Shown one piece after another: positions 17,279 to 27,372 of a stretch of DNA of 64,000 nt. Both the position numbers and the translations under genes were made by a program. The notes beneath the pieces are model-generated. The model did not search any database. It saw nothing but the letters and a program-made list of their open reading frames with translations, and was not told the DNA's origin. Numbering within the stretch: position 1 is the first letter of the stretch; each line of letters opens with the position of its first letter. The DNA is taken from contig NZ_JAUSZK010000001.1 in NCBI RefSeq assembly GCF_030817495.1, positions 2,211,001-2,275,000 of the forward strand, written 5' to 3'. The DNA comes from Streptomyces sp. V3I7. GTDB taxonomy: Bacteria > Actinomycetota > Actinomycetes > Streptomycetales > Streptomycetaceae.

Positions 17279-18511
17279 TCAGTCCACCAGGTCCCGCACC
17301 ACCGCGTCCGCCAGCAGCCGCCCGCGCAGCGTCAGCACGGCCCGCCCCTCGTCGTACGCCCCCTGCTGCAGGAGCCCGTCCGACAGTGCCTGGCGCGAGG
17401 CCGCGAGGCCGTCGGGGCGCAGCAGATCCAGCGGCGCCCCCTCGCGCAGCCGCAGTTCCAGCAGGATGCGCTCGACCCTGCGGTCCTCGGCCGAGAGGAG
17501 TTCCCGGCCCGCGCCCGGTGAGCGGCCGGAGGCCAGCGCCGCCGCGTACGCCCCCGGGTGCTTGACGTTCCACCAGCGCACCCCGCCGACGTGGCTGTGG
17601 GCTCCGGGGCCGGCGCCCCACCAGTCGGCGCCGCGCCAGTAGAGCTCGTTGTGCAGGCAGCGGCCGGCGGCCGAGGTGGCCCAGTTGGAGACCTCGTACC
17701 AGTCGAAGCCGGCCGCGGCCAGGCGCTCCTCCGCGATGAGGTAGCGGTCCGCGTGGACGTCGTCGTCGGTCATGGGGACCTCGCCGCGGCGGATCCGGCG
17801 GGCGAGCTGGGTGCCCTCCTCGACGATGAGCGCGTAGGCGCTGATGTGGTCGGGTCCGGCGCCGAGGGCCGCGTCCAGCGAGGCCCGCCAGTCGTCGTCG
17901 GACTCGCCCGGGGTGCCGTAGATCAGGTCGAGGTTGACGTGCTCGAACCCGGCCGCGCGGGCCTCGGCGACGCAGGCCTCGGGGCGGCCCGGGGTGTGCG
18001 TGCGGTCGAGGATCTTGAGCACGTGCTGTTTCGCGCTCTGCATGCCGAAGGAGATCCGGTTGAAGCCGCCCTCGCGCAGGGTGGCGAGGTAGGCCGGGTC
18101 GACGGACTCGGGGTTCGCCTCGGTCGTGATCTCCGCGTCGGCCGCCAGCCCGAACTCGTCGCGGATCGCCGCCAGCATCCGCACCAGGTCGGCGGCGGGC
18201 AGCAGGGTCGGCGTGCCGCCGCCGACGAAGACCGTGCGGACCTCGCGCGGGTCGTCGCCGAGCACCTTGCGGGCGAGGCGGATCTCGTCGGTCAGGGTGT
18301 CCGCGTAGTTCTCCCGGGAGGCGAGCACACCGCCGGTGCCGCGCAGCTCGGTGGCGGTGTAGGTGTTGAAGTCGCAGTAGCCGCAGCGGGTCGCGCAGTA
18401 CGGGACGTGCAGATAGAACCCGAGGGGTCGGTCGGCGGCCCCGGCGAGCGCGGAGGCGGGCAGCGCCCCGTCGGTGGGGACGGGCTCGCCGTCGGGGAGA
18501 GCGGAAGGCAT
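17279..18511 (-). CDS. hemW: HemW-type radical SAM protein (coproporphyrinogen III oxidase-like)
   Basis: A 410-residue radical SAM protein of the HemN/HemW group. The cluster motif HVPYCATRCGYCDFNTYT gives Cys39, Cys43 and Cys46. The SAM-binding GGGTPTLL follows, then the NPESVDPAYL strand and GFNRISFGMQS. The HemN-type C-terminal domain is present (ERILLELRLREGAPLD). Many such actinobacterial proteins are haem chaperones rather than oxidases; the motif CxxxCxxC without an extra N-terminal Cys favours HemW. Three in-frame starts are possible (GTG 18538, ATG 18520, ATG 18511); 18511 gives the family's usual length. Confidence 0.92.
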   Translation of the reverse strand: MPSALPDGEPVPTDGALPASALAGAADRPLGFYLHVPYCATRCGYCDFNTYTATELRGTGGVLASRENYADTLTDEIRLARKVLGDDPREVRTVFVGGGTPTLLPAADLVRMLAAIRDEFGLAADAEITTEANPESVDPAYLATLREGGFNRISFGMQSAKQHVLKILDRTHTPGRPEACVAEARAAGFEHVNLDLIYGTPGESDDDWRASLDAALGAGPDHISAYALIVEEGTQLARRIRRGEVPMTDDDVHADRYLIAEERLAAAGFDWYEVSNWATSAAGRCLHNELYWRGADWWGAGPGAHSHVGGVRWWNVKHPGAYAAALASGRSPGAGRELLSAEDRRVERILLELRLREGAPLDLLRPDGLAASRQALSDGLLQQGAYDEGRAVLTLRGRLLADAVVRDLVD

Positions 18512-18560
18512 GCCTTCCATTGTCCAGCACCAGCGCACAAGCCATGGTCCAGCACCGGCG

Positions 18561-18630
18561 GGAAAGCTCCGGGACGACGGAGAGGCTCCCGGACGACGGA
18601 AAGAGGCTCCCGGACGACGGGAAAGCTCCT
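18561..18630. repeat. Short tandem repeat between hemW and the SpoIIE-type phosphatase
   Basis: Three and a half imperfect units of 19-21 bases with the common core CTCCCGGACGACGG. They fill the gap between the phosphatase stop (18638) and the hemW start. Each core can pair with the CCGTCGTCCGGGAG of its complement only weakly, so a terminator is not obvious. Confidence 0.8.
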
Positions 18631-18637
18631 CAGGCCG

Positions 18638-20554
18638 TCACTCGGCCTGGAGCACCAGCAGGGCGAGGTCGTCCTCCGGCGGGCGCGCGCCGAACTCGTG
18701 GACCAGCCGCCGGATCCGTTCCGCGATCAGCTCGGCGTCCAGACCCGCGCAGCCGGCGAGCGCCTGGGCCAGCCCGTCGCCGTCGTCGAACTGGCGGGAG
18801 CCGGAGCGCCGTTCGGTCACGCCGTCGGTGACGCACAGCAGGCTGGCGCCGTGGCCGAGCTCGATGGTCTCGCTGGTGTACGTGGCGTCCTCGACGACGC
18901 CGAGCAGGGTCTGCGGCCGGGCGGCCGTGCGGACCTCGCCGTCGGGGCCGAGGAGCAGCGGGAGCGGGTGCCCGGCGGAGGCGAGGGTGCAGCGGACGCC
19001 GCCGTCGAAGGGCACCAGTTCGCCGTAGAGCAGCGAGAGGAAGCGGGTCTGGGGACCGCCGTCGCCGGCCCCCAGGGCCCGGCCCCCGGCGGCCACGAGC
19101 GCGCGGGCGGCGGCGTCCGCGGCCTCGGTGGCGTCGTCGAGGAGGAGCTGGTTGAGGCGGTCGAGGACGTCGGCGACGCGGTAGCCCTCGCGTGCGAGCA
19201 GGCGCAGCCAGGGCCGGGCGAGCCCGATCACCACGGCGGCCTCCGGGCCCTTGCCCTGTACGTCGCCGACGGCGAAGCACCAGCGGCCCTCTCCGGCCGG
19301 GAACAGGTCGTAGAAGTCGCCGCTGGGGCCGCCCTTGTCGCACGGCTCGTAGACGAGCGCGCTGCGCAGCCCGGGGATCTCGGCGACGGCGCCGGGCAGC
19401 AGCCCGCGCTGGAGGACGGCGCTGATGGTGGCCTGCCGGGCGTACTGGCGGGCGGCGCCGATGGCGAGGGCGACGCGGCGGGCGAGGTCCTCGACGAGCC
19501 CGGTGATCTCGTCGGGGAAGCCCGTCGGCCCGCACCGGCCGATGACCAGCGTGCCGAGCGGCCGGCCGCCCGCGATCAGCCGGTAGGCGAGCGCGGTGCC
19601 GTGGGTACCGCGCGGGCCGAGCGCCTCGCCCGGCCAGGGGTAGGGCTCGGGGCCGGAGCGCAGGACGTCGTCCCTCGGGCGCGGCGGGTCCTTCTCCAGC
19701 GCGCGGTGCAGCTCCTCGATCCGGTGCTCGCTGCTGTGCCACACCCGGGCCAGCCGCGGGCCGGCCACCCCGACGCCGTCGCCCGCCGGGGAGGGCGAGC
19801 CCCAGCGCCCGGTCGACTCGTCCTCGAGCCACACCGCGCACCAGTCGGCGAGCCTCGGCACGATCATCTGTCCGGTGAGGGCGGCGACCAGGCTCTCGTC
19901 GAGCTGCCCGGCGAGCAGGTCGGAGGCCTCGGCGAGGAACGACAGCGCGCCCCGGCCGAGCCAGTCGCGGTCCCGCTCGGCGCGGGCGGGCTCCGGGGCG
20001 AACTCCTCGGCGAGACGGAGCCCGCCCTGCCCGGCGTACGCCTCACCCGCGCCGGCCGGCGCGCTCCCCTCCAGGGGCAGCCGCGCCCACACCGTCTTGG
20101 CGCCGGTGCGGTAGGTGACGCCCCAGGACTCGGCGAGCGTGGCGACGAGGCGCAGGCCGCGCCCGTACTCCGGGGTGTCGTACGCCGTCTCGCCGCCGCC
20201 GTCGCGCGGGGCGCGGGAGGGGTGGTGGTCGGTGACCTCGACGACGGCCGCCCCGCTCTGCTCCAGGGCGCAGACCAGCTCCAGGTCCGTGCCGGCGTGC
20301 ACGACGGCGTTGGTGACCAGCTCGCTGACGACGATCGTCACGTCGTCGGCCAGCCGCCCCGCACCCTCCGCGCCGACCAGGCCGAGGCGGCCCCAGTCGC
20401 CGAACGCCGCCCGCACCAGCGTCCGGGCCGAGCCGGGCGCGAGGGGGCTGCCGGGCAGCGTCGCCCGGACCCGCGGCAGCCCGTCGGCGACCGGGCACGC
20501 GGCCCCGTCACGGGCACGGGACGCGGTCTCCCGCTGCGTGGGTATGGCCCCCAT
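18638..20554 (-). CDS. SpoIIE/RsbU-type PP2C phosphatase with N-terminal anti-sigma-like kinase domain
   Basis: A 638-residue regulatory protein. The N-terminal HATPase_c domain (about residues 35-165) has the N box VVSELVTNAVVHAGT and the G boxes VEVTDHHPS and YGRGLRLVATLAESWG. A GAF-like middle part (about 215-365) follows. The PP2C_SIG domain (about 385-635) has SALVYEPCDKGGPSGDFYDL, FAVGDVQGKGPEAA, SAGHPLPLLL and LLCVTDGVTERR, the metal-binding Asp residues of the fold. Such proteins in Streptomyces control sigma factors by phosphorylating and dephosphorylating anti-anti-sigma partners. The partner is not encoded nearby. Confidence 0.92.
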   Translation of the reverse strand: MGAIPTQRETASRARDGAACPVADGLPRVRATLPGSPLAPGSARTLVRAAFGDWGRLGLVGAEGAGRLADDVTIVVSELVTNAVVHAGTDLELVCALEQSGAAVVEVTDHHPSRAPRDGGGETAYDTPEYGRGLRLVATLAESWGVTYRTGAKTVWARLPLEGSAPAGAGEAYAGQGGLRLAEEFAPEPARAERDRDWLGRGALSFLAEASDLLAGQLDESLVAALTGQMIVPRLADWCAVWLEDESTGRWGSPSPAGDGVGVAGPRLARVWHSSEHRIEELHRALEKDPPRPRDDVLRSGPEPYPWPGEALGPRGTHGTALAYRLIAGGRPLGTLVIGRCGPTGFPDEITGLVEDLARRVALAIGAARQYARQATISAVLQRGLLPGAVAEIPGLRSALVYEPCDKGGPSGDFYDLFPAGEGRWCFAVGDVQGKGPEAAVVIGLARPWLRLLAREGYRVADVLDRLNQLLLDDATEAADAAARALVAAGGRALGAGDGGPQTRFLSLLYGELVPFDGGVRCTLASAGHPLPLLLGPDGEVRTAARPQTLLGVVEDATYTSETIELGHGASLLCVTDGVTERRSGSRQFDDGDGLAQALAGCAGLDAELIAERIRRLVHEFGARPPEDDLALLVLQAE

Positions 20555-20727
20555 GGCCGGCTCCCCGAACGTTTCGGACGAATGGGCCTGTGTCGTTGCC
20601 GACAGCGTGACAGACAGACCGCGCCCATAAGCACCGAGTTACCGAAGTGGGCGATCGGGGAGAGCAACACAACACACGTGCTCGCACCCGGACAGAAACC
20701 GTCCAGACTCCGAACACACCGACGCCT

Positions 20728-20773
20728 CAGGGGCGCGGGGAACTGCGCGCCCAGCCACGACCCACCCGCAGCC
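20728..20773 (+). repeat. Short form of the GGGGCGCGGGG ... CCAGCCAC dispersed repeat
   Basis: CAGGGGCGCGGGGAACTGCG followed by CGCCCAGCCACGACCCACCC. Its two halves match the outer blocks of the composite repeat at 7187-7294 without the palindrome between them. It lies in the 257-base gap between the acyl-CoA ligase stop and the phosphatase start. Apart from this repeat that gap shows only the phosphatase's upstream region. Confidence 0.7.
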
Positions 20774-20811
20774 GGAACCCGACCCGCATGTCCCCGCCCC
20801 CAGCGGAGCGC

Positions 20812-22689
<1,878 letters not shown>

Positions 22690-23009
22690 GACATCCTCCG
22701 GGACCCGCGACAGTGCGGCTGGCTCAGTTGCGTGCGTCTGGGTTGGCCACGGGCTGCGATCAGGGTCCGGACTGGCCCGGACAGTTGTTTAACCCGTGAG
22801 TAACTATCGAGCAGAGATCAGACTAGAGCCCGACCCGCCGGTGCGTAAGAGGCGTCGGCCAGTCAGTTTCCACGGAGAGCGACGCTACGCACGCGTAGGG
22901 GCCCGCCGCACTTTCGTACGACGGGCCCCTGTTGCACCCGGTTTGCCGGGCCGGCAGGCGTGACCGCGGTCACGTCCTGCCGTCGCGCGGTCACCGGCCG
23001 CGCCCTGGG
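22690..23009. other. 320-base gap between lepA and the acyl-CoA ligase gene
   Basis: This gap holds the 3' hairpin of lepA (22897-22930) and the ligase's promoter region. Around 22786-22810 the sequence is AT-richer (GTTGTTTAACCCGTGAGTAA), with a weak inverted symmetry that could be an operator. No coding pattern is seen on either strand. Confidence 0.6.
22897..22930 (-). terminator. Hairpin downstream of lepA
   Basis: Perfect 9-bp stem AGGGGCCCG / CGGGCCCCT with a 16-base loop, 80 bases after the lepA stop. No T-tract follows on the minus strand, as is common for Streptomyces terminators. Confidence 0.6.
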
Positions 23010-24878
23010 TCACTTCTTGCTCTTGCCCGCGCTCTCGTCGCTGGACAGGACCGCGATGAAGGCCTCCTGCGGAACCTCCACGGAACCCACCATCTTCATC
23101 CGCTTCTTGCCCTCCTTCTGCTTCTCCAGCAGCTTCCGCTTACGGGAGATGTCACCGCCGTAGCACTTGGCGAGGACGTCCTTGCGGATGGCGCGGATGG
23201 TCTCGCGGGCGATGACCCGGGAGCCGATGGCGGCCTGGACCGGCACCTCGAAGCTCTGCCGCGGGATGAGCTCCCTGAGCTTGGCGACGAGCCGCACGCC
23301 GTACGCGTACGCCTGGTCCTTGTGGGTGATCGCCGAGAAGGCGTCGACCTTGTCGCCGTGCAGCAGGATGTCGACCTTGACCAGGGAGCTGGCCTGCTCG
23401 CCCGTGGGCTCGTAGTCCAGGGACGCGTAGCCGCGGGTCTTCGACTTCAGCTGGTCGAAGAAGTCGAAGACGATCTCGGCGAGCGGCAGCGTGTAGCGGA
23501 TCTCGACGCGGTCCTCGGAGAGGTAGTCCATGCCGAGCAGCGTGCCGCGCCGGGTCTGGCACAGCTCCATGATCGCGCCGATGAACTCGGTGGGCGCGAG
23601 GACCGTGGCGCGTACGACCGGCTCGTACACCTCGGCGATCTTCCCCTCGGGGAACTCGCTCGGGTTGGTCACCGTGATCTCGGTGCCGTCCTCCATGACC
23701 ACGCGGTAGACCACGTTGGGCGCGGTGGCGATCAGGTCCAGCCCGAACTCGCGCTCCAGCCGCTCACGGACCACGTCCAGGTGGAGCAGGCCGAGGAAGC
23801 CGACGCGGAAACCGAAGCCGAGGGCGGCGGAGGTCTCGGGCTCGTAGACGAGCGCGGCGTCGTTGAGCTGGAGCTTGTCCAGGGCCTCGCGCAGGTCCGG
23901 GTAGTCGGAGCCGTCGAGCGGATACAGACCGGAGAAGACCATGGGCTTCGGGTCCTTGTATCCGCCCAGGGGCTCCTCGGCGCCCTTGGCCTGGCTGGTG
24001 ATCGTGTCACCGACCTTGGACTGGCGGACGTCCTTCACACCGGTGATGAGGTAGCCCACCTCGCCGACGCCGAGGCCGTCGGCCGGCAGCATCTCGGGCG
24101 AGTTGGTACCGATCTCCAGCAGCTCGTGCGTGGCGCCGGTCGACATCATCCGGATCCGCTCACGCTTGTTGAGCTGGCCGTCGATGACACGGACGTACGT
24201 CACGACACCGCGGTAGGAGTCGTAGACGGAGTCGAAGATCATCGCGCGGGCCGGGGCGTCCTTGACGCCGACCGGGGCCGGGATCCGCTCGACGACCCGG
24301 TCGAGGAGGGCCTCGACGCCCAGGCCGGTCTTGGCGGAGACCTTGAGCACGTCGTCGGGGTCGCACCCGATGAGGTTCGCCAGCTCCTCGGCGAACTTCT
24401 CCGGCTGGGCGGCCGGCAGGTCGATCTTGTTGAGCACGGGGATGATGGTGAGGTCGTTCTCCATCGCCAGGTAGAGGTTGGCGAGGGTCTGCGCCTCGAT
24501 GCCCTGGGCGGCGTCGACGAGGAGGACGGTCCCCTCGCACGCGGCGAGCGACCGCGAGACCTCGTAGGTGAAGTCGACGTGCCCCGGGGTGTCGATCATG
24601 TTGAGGATGTGAGTGCTGCCCTGGTCGGGGCCCACGGTGGGGGCCCACGGCAGACGCACCGCCTGGGACTTGATCGTGATACCGCGCTCGCGCTCGATGT
24701 CCATCCGGTCGAGGTACTGAGCACGCATCTGCCGCTGCTCGACCACACCGGTCAGCTGGAGCATCCGGTCGGCGAGCGTGGACTTGCCGTGGTCGATGTG
24801 CGCGATGATGCAGAAGTTGCGGATCAGAGCCGGGTCGGTACGGCTCGGCTCGGGCACATGGTTAGGGGTCGCGGGCAC
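23010..24878 (-). CDS. lepA: Elongation factor 4 (LepA), back-translocating GTPase
   Basis: A 622-residue translational GTPase. The G1 motif AHIDHGKST is at residues 26-34, with G2/G3 as [10 protein letters not shown] and [12 protein letters not shown], and G4 as NKIDLP. The EF-Tu domain II, EF-G-like domains and the LepA-specific C-terminal domain ([47 protein letters not shown]) are complete. GTG at 24878 is chosen as the start: AGGA lies seven bases upstream and the length fits the family. An in-frame ATG at 24938 would add 20 residues of atypical composition. It is divergent from rpsT across about 234 bases. Confidence 0.95.
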   Translation of the reverse strand: MPATPNHVPEPSRTDPALIRNFCIIAHIDHGKSTLADRMLQLTGVVEQRQMRAQYLDRMDIERERGITIKSQAVRLPWAPTVGPDQGSTHILNMIDTPGHVDFTYEVSRSLAACEGTVLLVDAAQGIEAQTLANLYLAMENDLTIIPVLNKIDLPAAQPEKFAEELANLIGCDPDDVLKVSAKTGLGVEALLDRVVERIPAPVGVKDAPARAMIFDSVYDSYRGVVTYVRVIDGQLNKRERIRMMSTGATHELLEIGTNSPEMLPADGLGVGEVGYLITGVKDVRQSKVGDTITSQAKGAEEPLGGYKDPKPMVFSGLYPLDGSDYPDLREALDKLQLNDAALVYEPETSAALGFGFRVGFLGLLHLDVVRERLEREFGLDLIATAPNVVYRVVMEDGTEITVTNPSEFPEGKIAEVYEPVVRATVLAPTEFIGAIMELCQTRRGTLLGMDYLSEDRVEIRYTLPLAEIVFDFFDQLKSKTRGYASLDYEPTGEQASSLVKVDILLHGDKVDAFSAITHKDQAYAYGVRLVAKLRELIPRQSFEVPVQAAIGSRVIARETIRAIRKDVLAKCYGGDISRKRKLLEKQKEGKKRMKMVGSVEVPQEAFIAVLSSDESAGKSKK

Positions 24879-24967
24879 GCAGGGTCCTGTCTCTTGAGGC
24901 GCCTTATGCCTCGGGTCGGATCGATACGTAGTCTCCATGGTCCCACGGGCGGCGACCTGGAAGCGGT

Positions 24968-24997
24968 TTGGGCCGTCCGGAGGGCCGCTGGTACTGT
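24968..24997 (+). promoter_or_regulatory. Candidate rpsT promoter
   Basis: TTGGGC (24968-24973), 18 bases, TACTGT (24992-24997), resembling a vegetative sigma promoter. It would give an rpsT leader of roughly 110 bases. The AT-rich AGATTCAGAAATTTTCGAAA segment at 25042-25061 lies within that leader. Confidence 0.4.
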
Positions 24998-25112
24998 GGA
25001 TGGCTGTGCCTCATGCCCTCTCAGGCGCGAGGCACGCGAGAAGATTCAGAAATTTTCGAAATCCCGGCACGGAGCCTTGCGGCCCCGTGCCTGAACCTGA
25101 AAAGGCTCTTTC

Positions 25113-25379
25113 GTGGCGAACATCAAGTCCCAGATCAAGCGGATCAAGACCAACGAGAAGGCTCGGCTGCGCAACAAGGCCGTCAAGTCCTCCCTGAAGA
25201 CCGCGATCCGCAAGGCCCGCGAGGCTGCTGCCGCGGGTGACGTCGAGAAGGCCACCGAGTACCAGCGCGCTGCCGCGCGTCAGCTCGACAAGGCCGTCTC
25301 GAAGGGCGTCATCCACAAGAACCAGGCCGCCAACAAGAAGTCGGCCCTGGCTTCCAAGGTCACGACCCTCAAGGGCTGA
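25113..25379 (+). CDS. rpsT: 30S ribosomal protein S20
   Basis: An 88-residue basic all-helical ribosomal protein that binds 16S rRNA. The N-terminal [20 protein letters not shown] and the helical KKSALASKV near the end are typical. It starts with GTG, preceded by AAAAGG. Codon use is strongly biased to AAG, CGC and GCC as expected for a highly expressed gene. The gene stands alone between divergent lepA and convergent holA, and is followed by a strong terminator at 25508-25554. The leader is long enough for feedback control by S20, known in other bacteria but not shown here. Confidence 0.97.
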   Translation: MANIKSQIKRIKTNEKARLRNKAVKSSLKTAIRKAREAAAAGDVEKATEYQRAAARQLDKAVSKGVIHKNQAANKKSALASKVTTLKG

Positions 25380-25507
25380 GTCAACTCTGACTTGACCGCC
25401 GGAAGGACCTAGAGCGGGCCCTCTCTCATCCGCTCCCGACCGGCACCCCCGTGATCCGCGCGCGGCCTGCGTTCGCCACGCGGGCGCGGATCCTTCAGCT
25501 CGAACCG

Positions 25508-25554
25508 AAACCCCCGCCGTCCACCCTTCCCCAGGGTGAATCGGCGGGGGTTTT
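25508..25554. terminator. Bidirectional rho-independent terminator between rpsT and holA
   Basis: Stem ACCCCCGCCG / CGGCGGGGGT flanked by AAA on the left and TTTT on the right, enclosing an inner CACCCT-TCCCC-AGGGTG hairpin. The flanking A and T tracts make it usable from both strands, for rpsT and for the convergent holA. Confidence 0.88.
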
Positions 25555-25615
25555 CGGCATGTGGCGAGGTGCTTCGGCAATGTAGCGAGGTGCTTCGGCA
25601 TGTAGCGAGACGAGG
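25555..25615. repeat. Three 20-21-bp tandem repeats beside the rpsT terminator
   Basis: Units CGGCATGTGGCGAGGTGCTT (25555-25574), a 21-base copy with AATGTAGCG (25575-25595), and a third copy that diverges after CGGCATGTAGCGAG. They lie between the terminator and the holA stop. No reading frame is conserved across them. Confidence 0.85.
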
Positions 25616-25655
25616 TACCGGGGCTACTCGGGGGAGGGGGAGGCCAGCGGTATGT

Positions 25656-26645
25656 CTATCCGCGTCCACGGGAACGGGCCGCGCGCGCGATCGTCACGAC
25701 GGCCTTCTCCAGCGCGTACTCGGGATCGTCCCCGCCGCCCTTCACACCCGCGTCCGCCTCGGCCACGGCGCGCAACGCGAGCGCCACCCCGTCCGGCGTC
25801 CACCCGCGCATCTGCTGCCGCACCCGGTCGATCTTCCACGGCGGCATCCCCAGCTCGCGGGCCAGATCGGCGGGACGCCCCCCGCGCGCCGACGACAGCT
25901 TCCCGATCGCCCGCACCCCCTGCGCCAGCGCACTGGTGATCAGCACCGGCGCCACCCCGGTCGCCAGCGACCAGCGCAGCGCCTCCAGCGCCTCCGCCGT
26001 ACGCCCCTCGACCGCGCGGTCGGCGACCGTGAAGCTCGACGCCTCGGCCCGGCCTGTGTAGTACCGCCCGACGACGGCCTCGTCGATCGTCCCCTCGACA
26101 TCGGCGACCAGCTGGGTCGCCGCGGACGCCAGCTCCCGCAGATCACTGCCGATCGCGTCGACCAGCGCCTGGCACGCCTCGGGCGTGGCCGACCGCCCGA
26201 GTCCGCGGAACTCGCTGCGCACGAACGCCAGCCGGTCCGCCGGCTTGGTCATCTTCGGGCAGGCCACCTCGCGCGCCCCCGCCTTACGCGCCGCGTCCAG
26301 CAGGCCCTTGCCCTTGGCCCCGCCCGCGTGCAGCAGCACGAGGGTGATCTCCTCGGCCGGCGAACCGAGATACGCCTTCACATCCTTGACGGTGTCGGCC
26401 GACAGGTCCTGCGCATTGCGTACGACGACGACCTTGCGCTCCGCGAAGAGCGACGAGCTGGTCAGCTCGGCGAGCGTGCCCGGCTGCAACTGGTCCGGGG
26501 TCAGGTCACGTACGTCCGTGTCCGCGTCGGCGGCCCTGGCAGCGGCCACCACCTCCCGCACGGCACGGTCGAGCAGGAGGTCCTCCTGGCCCACGGCGAG
26601 TGTCACCGGGGCGAGAGGGTCGTCGTCAGCAGTCTTCCTGGCCAT
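25656..26645 (-). CDS. holA: DNA polymerase III subunit delta
   Basis: A 329-residue clamp-loader subunit that opens the beta clamp. The N-terminal domain begins MARKTADDDPLAPVTLAVGQ and contains RDLTPDQLQPGTLAELTSSS and AERKVVVVRNA. Typical C-terminal helices include ELGMPPWKIDRVRQQMRGW and EYALEKAVVTIARA. Actinobacterial HolA lacks a clear Walker motif, as here. ATG at 26645 is preferred because residues encoded further upstream (from 26696) are not conserved in style. It is convergent with rpsT. Confidence 0.92.
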   Translation of the reverse strand: MARKTADDDPLAPVTLAVGQEDLLLDRAVREVVAAARAADADTDVRDLTPDQLQPGTLAELTSSSLFAERKVVVVRNAQDLSADTVKDVKAYLGSPAEEITLVLLHAGGAKGKGLLDAARKAGAREVACPKMTKPADRLAFVRSEFRGLGRSATPEACQALVDAIGSDLRELASAATQLVADVEGTIDEAVVGRYYTGRAEASSFTVADRAVEGRTAEALEALRWSLATGVAPVLITSALAQGVRAIGKLSSARGGRPADLARELGMPPWKIDRVRQQMRGWTPDGVALALRAVAEADAGVKGGGDDPEYALEKAVVTIARAARSRGRG

Positions 26646-26721
26646 CGCGACAAGCATCCCACGCCCCACTGACAACGGTCGGCGCGACCGCTTCACCGCC
26701 GCACGGCCTCCGGCTCACGGC

Positions 26722-26967
26722 TCACGGCTCCTCGCGCCACCCGTCCCACTCGCCCGCGAGCGCGTCCAGCTCCGCCGGGTCCAGCCGATCGCCCTCGTCG
26801 TGCAGGACGACCAGCCACTGCGCGTCTTCGGCGTCGTCCTCCCCGGCCAGCGCGTCCCGGACGAGCTGCGGCTCCTCGCCGATCCCGAAGCGCTCCCCGA
26901 GCGCCTCCGCCACCTCCTCCGCGGCATCACGATCGGGCAGCACCAGCACGTGTCTCACATCGCTCAC
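26722..26967 (-). CDS. Small acidic protein, possibly RraB-like
   Basis: An 81-residue strongly acidic protein starting at a GTG (VSDVRHVLVLPDRDAAEEV). The order of elements is a strand LVLPD, a helix AAEEVAEALGERFG, a strand ending QWLVVLHD, then LDPAELDALAGEWDGW. This resembles the second half of RraB, the RNase E inhibitor fold, but the resemblance is by eye only. The ribosome binding site is weak, so the start is uncertain. It is 76 bases upstream of holA on the same strand and may be co-transcribed with it. Confidence 0.65.
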   Translation of the reverse strand: MSDVRHVLVLPDRDAAEEVAEALGERFGIGEEPQLVRDALAGEDDAEDAQWLVVLHDEGDRLDPAELDALAGEWDGWREEP

Positions 26968-27018
26968 GGGAACATTCTCGGGTACTGAGGGGAGGGGGAA
27001 TGACCAGGTCGGGGGGGG

Positions 27019-27170
27019 TGGGCCGATCCTGGTTGAGGGGCGGGTCGATCCCGGTCGGGGGGCGGGCCGAGCCTGGGTCGGGGGCGGGCCGAGCCCGGTC
27101 GGGGGCGGGCCGAGCCCGGGTAGGGGGTGGGCCGAGCCCGGGTAGGGGGTGGGCCGAGCCCGGGTAGGGG
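27019..27170. repeat. Minisatellite A, about seven 22-bp units
   Basis: Consensus TGGGCCGAGCCCGGGTAGGG plus GG. The last two or three copies are identical while the first ones differ (GGCCGATCCTGG, CGGGTCGATCCC), as expected of growth from one end. The unit is not a multiple of three. Confidence 0.9.
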
Positions 27171-27293
27171 GCCGTTCCCTGTCGCGGGGAGCCGTTCCCT
27201 GTCGCGGGGAGCCGTTCCCTGTCGCGGGGAGCCGTTCCCTGTGCCGGGGGGGGAGGTTCCCTGTCGCGGGCCGGCCGATCCCTGTCGCGGGGG
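27171..27293. repeat. Minisatellite B, about six 20-bp units
   Basis: Consensus GCCGTTCCCTGTCGCGGGGA. The first three copies (27171-27230) are identical, and later ones are degenerate. Each unit contains a possible small stem (CCCTGTCGCGGGG). It abuts minisatellite A directly. Confidence 0.9.
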
Positions 27294-27372
27294 ACTTGCG
27301 CCGTTCCTTGGGGGGCTCCCCCTCCCCCTCTCCCTCACCACCCACCCCGCCCCCTCCCCCACCCCCCACCCC

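Larger units (their letters stand above)
26968..27372. other. 405-base gap filled by two minisatellites
   Basis: The space between comEC and the small acidic gene is almost wholly repetitive, with about seven 22-base units followed by about six 20-base units. It ends in a pyrimidine-rich run (about 27315-27375) containing GGGGGGCTCCCCC. It shows no coding pattern and no recognisable promoter. Confidence 0.8.

Noticed and set aside
17279..18511. HemW as a modifying radical SAM enzyme for the small peptide at 17030-17178
   Set aside because: It has full HemN/HemW architecture and no SPASM or peptide-recognition domain; adjacency alone is not enough.
22786..22810. TetR-type operator upstream of the acyl-CoA ligase
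   Set aside because: The TTTAACCCGTGAGTAA symmetry matches at only about four of seven positions per half; too weak to claim.
24879..24938. Longer LepA from ATG 24938
   Set aside because: The added residues include atypical codons, and the GTG at 24878 has a ribosome binding site and gives the family length.
27019..27293. CRISPR array
   Set aside because: Units are contiguous with no unique spacers, and no cas genes are near.
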